64,000 bases of DNA from Polyangium sp. 15x6. GTDB lineage: Bacteria; Myxococcota_A; Polyangia; Polyangiales; Polyangiaceae. The notes under the pieces were generated by a model, which was not told the origin of the DNA, did not search any database, and saw only the letters and a program-made list of their open reading frames with translations. The stretch spans positions 39,842 through 103,841 of the forward strand of contig NZ_JASBQE010000042.1 of the NCBI RefSeq assembly GCF_029960785.1, written 5' to 3'. This document shows positions 60,187-64,000 of the stretch, one piece after another (positions within the stretch are counted from its first letter, which is position 1; the number at the start of each line of letters is the position of its first letter). A program made the position numbers and the translations under genes.

Positions 60187-61116
60187 ATGAGCACCAACAT
60201 CCTCAGCTACAGTGCGCCCAGTTACGTCGAGTTGGAGCGCCGCAATACCGAGCTGCTCGCCGAGAACCAGGCGCTCCGCGCCCAGGTCGAGGAGGCGCGC
60301 CTGCTCATCGAGGAACACGCGCTCGCCGACCGGGAGCGGCACCTCAATGCCGAGCGATTCCAGCAGATGTTCGACTGCGCGCCCATCGGGCTGACCACGG
60401 TCAGCCTCGAAGGGCGGTTCATCAGCGTCAATCGCGCGCTCGCCGAGATGCTCGGATACACGTCCGAGGAGCTCCTCGCGCTCCGCTTCCAGGACATCAC
60501 GCACGCCGATGACCTGGAGACCGACATCGAGCTCGTCGGCAAGACCATCCGCGGCGAGATCCCGCGTTACAAGCTCAAGAAGCGGTACATCCACCGGGAC
60601 GGCTCGATCATCCACGTCCTGCTCCACGTCGCCCTCGTGCGCGACGAGGACGGCGCGCCGGTCCATTTCATCTCGCAGATCCTCGACATGACCGAGCAGA
60701 AGCGGGCCTTCGAGGCGCTGCAGACCAGCGAGGAGCGCCTGCGCCAGCTCTCGACACCCCTGGTCCCGATCCGCGACGACGTCGTGGCCATGCCGCTCAT
60801 CGGCGCGATCGACGCGAACCGCGCCGACCGGGTGCTCGAGGTGCTCCTCGCGGGCATCAGCGGCGGGCGCGTGCGCGTGGCCATCCTCGACGTCACGGGC
60901 GTCGTCGACCTCGACGAACAGGTGGCGGCCGCGCTCGTCCGGACCGCGCACGCCGTGCGCCTGCTCGGCGCGCAGATGATCTTGAGCGGCATTCGCTCCG
61001 AGGTGGCGCGCACCCTCGTGGATATCGGCGCTGACTTTTCGGGTTTCGTCACCTGCGCGAATTTGCAGGCGGCGATCACCCATGCGTTCCGGCTCTCGCG
61101 CGGCCGCGCAGCCTGA
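60187..61116 (+). CDS. PAS-STAS regulator (RsbR-like)
   Basis: 309 residues. A coiled coil covers about 12-55, a PAS domain 58-170 (MFDCAPIGLTTVSLEGRFIS, then the YIHRDGSIIHVLLHVALV strand), and a STAS domain 185-305 (LVPIRDDVVAMPLIGAIDA; AILDVTGVVDLDEQVAAAL; AVRLLGAQMILSGIRSEV). In RsbR/RsbS the residue after the conserved Asp243 is a phosphorylated Ser or Thr; here it is Glu244, which could mimic the phosphorylated state. It is thus probably a stressosome-type protein sensing through PAS (redox, light or ligand). It stands alone, without a partner RsbT-type kinase in the window. Confidence 0.88.
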   Translation: MSTNILSYSAPSYVELERRNTELLAENQALRAQVEEARLLIEEHALADRERHLNAERFQQMFDCAPIGLTTVSLEGRFISVNRALAEMLGYTSEELLALRFQDITHADDLETDIELVGKTIRGEIPRYKLKKRYIHRDGSIIHVLLHVALVRDEDGAPVHFISQILDMTEQKRAFEALQTSEERLRQLSTPLVPIRDDVVAMPLIGAIDANRADRVLEVLLAGISGGRVRVAILDVTGVVDLDEQVAAALVRTAHAVRLLGAQMILSGIRSEVARTLVDIGADFSGFVTCANLQAAITHAFRLSRGRAA

Positions 61117-61217
61117 GGCTTCAGCGCGGGAGGCCGACCTCGCGCCGGCGCTGGCGTGCTTGTTGCTCATCCACGACCACGCATGATGCGCGCCTGTACA
61201 CCTGAGGGATCTGCCTC

Positions 61218-62531
61218 GTGAGCTCGAAGGCGCCCGGCGAATCGACGCTGCGGGCCATGGGACGGGCGCTCCTGCACCGCAATTATCGGCTTTTTTTCTT
61301 CGGGCAGGGCATCTCGCTCATCGGCACGTGGCTCACGCGCGTCGCCACGAGCTGGCTCGTGTATCGCCTGACGGACTCCGCGCTGATGCTCGGGCTCGTC
61401 AGCTTCGCGGGCCAGATCCCGACGTTCCTCCTCGCCCCGTTCGGGGGCGTGCTCGTCGACCGCTGGAACCGCCACCGCATGCTCGTCGTCACGCAGGTGC
61501 TCGCGATGGTGCAATCGGCCCTGCTCGCGTTTTTCTCGCTCACCCACACGATCACGGTCGCGCACGTGCTCGCGCTCTCGGCGTTCCAGGGGCTCATCAA
61601 CGCCTTCGACACGCCGGCCAGGCAGGCGTTCGTCGTCGAAATGGTGGAGGACCGGGCGGATCTCGCGAATGCGATCGCCCTCAATTCCTCCATGGTCAAC
61701 GCCGCTCGGCTGCTCGGCCCCTCCGTCGCAGGCGTGCTCATCGCGGCCGTCGGCGAGGGAACCTGCTTTTTGATCGACGCCATCAGCTATCTCGGCGTCA
61801 TCGCGTCGCTCCTCATGATGCGCTTGCGGCCCGCGGCGCCGGCGGCCGCGCGGAGCCGCATCCTCGCGGACCTCGGCGAAGGCTTCCGCTACGTGGCCTC
61901 GTTCGCGCCCATTCGCGCCCTCCTGCTCCTGCTCGCGCTCGTGAGCCTCGCGGGCGTGCCGTACACCGTGCTCATGCCCCTCTTCGCCGCGCGTGTCCTC
62001 GGCGGCGGCCCCCATTCCCTCGGCCTCCTCATGGGCGCCTCGGGCATCGGCGCCGTCGCGGGCGCGCTCCTCCTCGCGTCGCGCCGCAGCGTGCTCGGCC
62101 TCGGGCGCATGCTGGTCATCGCGGGCGCGCTCTTCGGCGCGGGGCTCGTCGCATTCTCGTTCTCGAGGTGGCTGCCCGTCTCCATCGCGCTCATGGCCGT
62201 GGTCGGCGGCGGCATGATGGTGCAGATGGCGGCGAGCAATACGCTGCTGCAAACGCTCGTCGACGAGGACAAACGTGGCCGCGTGATGAGCTTTTACACG
62301 ATGGCCTTCTTCGGCATGGCCCCCTTCGGGAGCCTCGCGGCGGGCTGGCTCGGCGCGCGTCTCGGCGCGCCGATGACGGTGCGGCTCGGCGGCTTCGTGA
62401 CGCTCGTCGGCGTGGCGGTTTTTTTGCGGAAGTTACCCGCGCTGCGCCGCGCGGCGAGGCCGATCTACGTCAGGCTCGGGATCCTGCCCGAGATCGCCTC
62501 GGGCCTCGGCCAGACGACGAACAAGCAATGA
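61218..62531 (+). CDS. MFS exporter (EntS/MFS_3 type, 12 TM)
   Basis: 437 residues from GTG 61218. Twelve hydrophobic segments can be counted. MFS_3 features are clear: NYRLFFFGQGISLIGTWLTR in TM1, GGVLVDRWNRHRMLVV as motif A, and FQGLINAFDTPARQAFVVEM between TM4 and TM5, as in the enterobactin exporter EntS and related permeases. The second half has GGGMMVQMAASNTLLQTLV, characteristic of the family. It probably exports a small metabolite or siderophore by proton antiport; no siderophore genes are present. The gene stands alone; the 110 bp after it contain nothing recognisable. Confidence 0.92.
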   Translation: MSSKAPGESTLRAMGRALLHRNYRLFFFGQGISLIGTWLTRVATSWLVYRLTDSALMLGLVSFAGQIPTFLLAPFGGVLVDRWNRHRMLVVTQVLAMVQSALLAFFSLTHTITVAHVLALSAFQGLINAFDTPARQAFVVEMVEDRADLANAIALNSSMVNAARLLGPSVAGVLIAAVGEGTCFLIDAISYLGVIASLLMMRLRPAAPAAARSRILADLGEGFRYVASFAPIRALLLLLALVSLAGVPYTVLMPLFAARVLGGGPHSLGLLMGASGIGAVAGALLLASRRSVLGLGRMLVIAGALFGAGLVAFSFSRWLPVSIALMAVVGGGMMVQMAASNTLLQTLVDEDKRGRVMSFYTMAFFGMAPFGSLAAGWLGARLGAPMTVRLGGFVTLVGVAVFLRKLPALRRAARPIYVRLGILPEIASGLGQTTNKQ

Positions 62532-62641
62532 CGGGGATGCCTGTGCGCGGCTCACCGCCGCGCCGGGCCTGACAAACCCCCGGCGACGGCGACAAACCGT
62601 ACGCTCTCACATCTCGGATCGGCTTACGAGGGACGGCGACG

Positions 62642-64000
62642 TCAGTTCCCGACGGGCAGGAGGAGGAGCACGCCGTCGTCGTTCCCGGGGCCCATGCCCA
62701 CGGACTTCGTCCCGACGATCGCCGCGTGCTTCTGGTCGGGCGACAGCGCCACGCCCCAGAACATATCGGCCGCCCCGCCGAGATCGTATTGCTTCCAGCC
62801 GTTCGGCGCGAAGGTCGTATCGACCGCCCCGTTCTCGGTCAGCACACCGACCATCGCGTCGACGTTGTCGGCCGTGGGCCTGCCGCCGCCCACGAGCAGC
62901 GAGCGTTTGTCGCCGAGGCTGATCAGCGCGCGGCCGTTGTCGTTTTGACCGGCCAGGTCGACGCGGACGTACCCATTCTGGCCGTACGTCGTATCGAGCT
63001 TGCCGTCGGCCGTGATGCGGAGCGACAGCCAGTCGAGGTTATCGCCGCCGCCATTCGAACCGTAGCCCACGGTCACGAAGTTCGACCCTTGCGGCACCAC
63101 GTCGTAAGCCTCGGCGACCGAAGCGAGCACGACCTGGTTGAACACGCCGCCCACGCCGAAGGTCGTATCGAGCTTGCCCGCGCCGTCGAGCTTGTAGATC
63201 ACAGGGGACACGATATTGTCCGCGTCCCGGTTGTACCCGGCGAGGATGACGCTGCCATCGGCGAGGATCCGGCCCGACTTCGGGGTCGCGTTCTGCTGGG
63301 CGATGTCGAGCAGCGCGACGCCGTTCGTCCCGAAAGCATTGTCGATCGCCCCGTCGGCGCTCAGGCGCACCGCGGCGAAATCGGTGTCCGTGCGGCCGGG
63401 CGCCTTCTGCGCGCCGACGACGAGCAGCCGATCGTCCGTGTAGACGTTCAGGCCCCACTGCGTATCCGCGACGTAGGTATTGCCCACGAGCTCGCCCTCG
63501 CTCAGATCGAGCACGGCGACCCCGTTCGTCCCGAAGCTCGTATCGAGCGTCCCGTCGGCGTTGAACCGCGTCACCGCGATGTCACGATCCCGCGCGTCCG
63601 CCGCGCCTGCGTGCTCGATCGTGCCGGCGACGACGATCTTCCCCGTCGATTGCACCACGATCCCGCGCGTCACCTCGCCGTTCGTCCCGACGGCCGCGTT
63701 GTGCGTCGCGATGCCGCCATTGCCGAACGTCGTATCGATCTCGCCGGTCGGCTTGAATTTCACGACGATCGTCGAGAAATCCGCGTCCGCGGCCGTGCTC
63801 GCCGCCGTGTTGCCGGCCGCGTAGATGTTGCCCTGCGCGTCGAACGCCACGCCGTACAGCCGATCGTGTCCCATCTCCGAAATGGGCACGGTCACGGGCT
63901 TCGCCTCCTCGGAGCCGCCCCCGCCGCCCGCGCCGCCTGCGCCGCCCGCGCCGCCCGTGCCGCCCGTGCCGCCCGTGCCGCCCGTGCCGCCAACGCCGCC
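62642..64000 (-). CDS. Delta-60 repeat protein, probably a lipoprotein (5' end outside window)
   Basis: The frame is open from the stop at 62642 to the window edge (about 452 residues), so the start is missing. The first 35 visible residues are a Gly/Thr/Ala-rich spacer (GGTGGTGG-type), as in myxobacterial lipoproteins just after the lipobox. The rest contains at least six delta-60 repeats, each ending in a D-(T/N)-x-(F/Y)-x-x-x-G motif (DTTFGNGG, DTSFGTNG, DNAFGTNG, DTTFGVGG, DTTYGQNG, DTTFAPNG). The repeats fold as a beta-propeller. The function in Deltaproteobacteria is unknown; surface binding is assumed. Confidence 0.88.
   Translation of the reverse strand, partial: GGVGGTGGTGGTGGTGGAGGAGGAGGGGGSEEAKPVTVPISEMGHDRLYGVAFDAQGNIYAAGNTAASTAADADFSTIVVKFKPTGEIDTTFGNGGIATHNAAVGTNGEVTRGIVVQSTGKIVVAGTIEHAGAADARDRDIAVTRFNADGTLDTSFGTNGVAVLDLSEGELVGNTYVADTQWGLNVYTDDRLLVVGAQKAPGRTDTDFAAVRLSADGAIDNAFGTNGVALLDIAQQNATPKSGRILADGSVILAGYNRDADNIVSPVIYKLDGAGKLDTTFGVGGVFNQVVLASVAEAYDVVPQGSNFVTVGYGSNGGGDNLDWLSLRITADGKLDTTYGQNGYVRVDLAGQNDNGRALISLGDKRSLLVGGGRPTADNVDAMVGVLTENGAVDTTFAPNGWKQYDLGGAADMFWGVALSPDQKHAAIVGTKSVGMGPGNDDGVLLLLPVGN

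Noticed and set aside
61218..62531. Siderophore export locus
   Set aside because: The exporter is of EntS type, but no siderophore synthetase, receptor or Fur-box-like sequence was noticed around it.

Overview
The window is 64 kb of very GC-rich DNA that looks like a chromosome segment from a myxobacterium, most likely of the Polyangiaceae (Polyangium/Sorangium group). Indicators are many lipoproteins with Gly/Ser/Thr-rich linkers, abundant Ser/Thr kinases, PEGA-like and delta-60-repeat proteins, STAS regulators, a DUF1552/DUF1592 pair, and an intergenic hairpin array of a kind I associate with this family. No rRNA, tRNA, CRISPR array or intact insertion sequence was seen.

1-12.4 kb is mainly cell envelope and phosphate-ester functions. 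A diheme cytochrome lipoprotein (cut by the window edge) follows a collagen-tailed PhoX-like phosphatase. A Ser/Thr kinase is divergent from PhoX across a region with three dyads. Next come a three-gene operon (TPR/PEGA-like protein, Cys-rich lipoprotein, PstS-like binding protein), a GT21-type glycosyltransferase, a metallophosphoesterase and a lipoprotein GDPD. 12.4-19.7 kb is regulatory and efflux: a V4R-like sensor with a STAS protein, then a TetR-P450 operon divergent from EmrA-EmrB and a coupled RpoH-like sigma factor. The divergent promoters share two 17-bp operators. 19.7-21.6 kb is a scar: two truncated genes (FAD reductase and sterol desaturase) face each other, next to a small secreted protein and about 560 bp without a gene.

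21.6-42.0 kb is a type VI secretion (T6SS) effector-delivery island: a TPR protein with a degenerate trypsin-like domain, DUF2169, three VgrGs, a beta/NTF2-like protein, a DUF4150 (PAAR-like) candidate effector with an unknown C-terminus, a second DUF2169, a thiolase-fold protein without catalytic motifs and a HEAT-type protein. After the hairpin array a DUF3540-like gene and a third DUF2169 lie on the other strand. No sheath, baseplate or ATPase genes are here, so the island must rely on an apparatus encoded elsewhere.

42-64 kb holds kamDE (B12-dependent lysine 5,6-aminomutase), a secreted protein of unknown function, a methyltransferase/aldo-keto reductase/S-formylglutathione hydrolase set, a secreted TPR-like protein, a DUF1552-DUF1592 pair whose DUF1592 member carries a CBM2-like tail, a GH5-like glycosidase, a MEDS-GAF histidine kinase, a PhzF-like isomerase, a Ser/Thr kinase with an altered DFG motif, a PAS-STAS protein, an MFS exporter and a delta-60-repeat protein running off the right edge.
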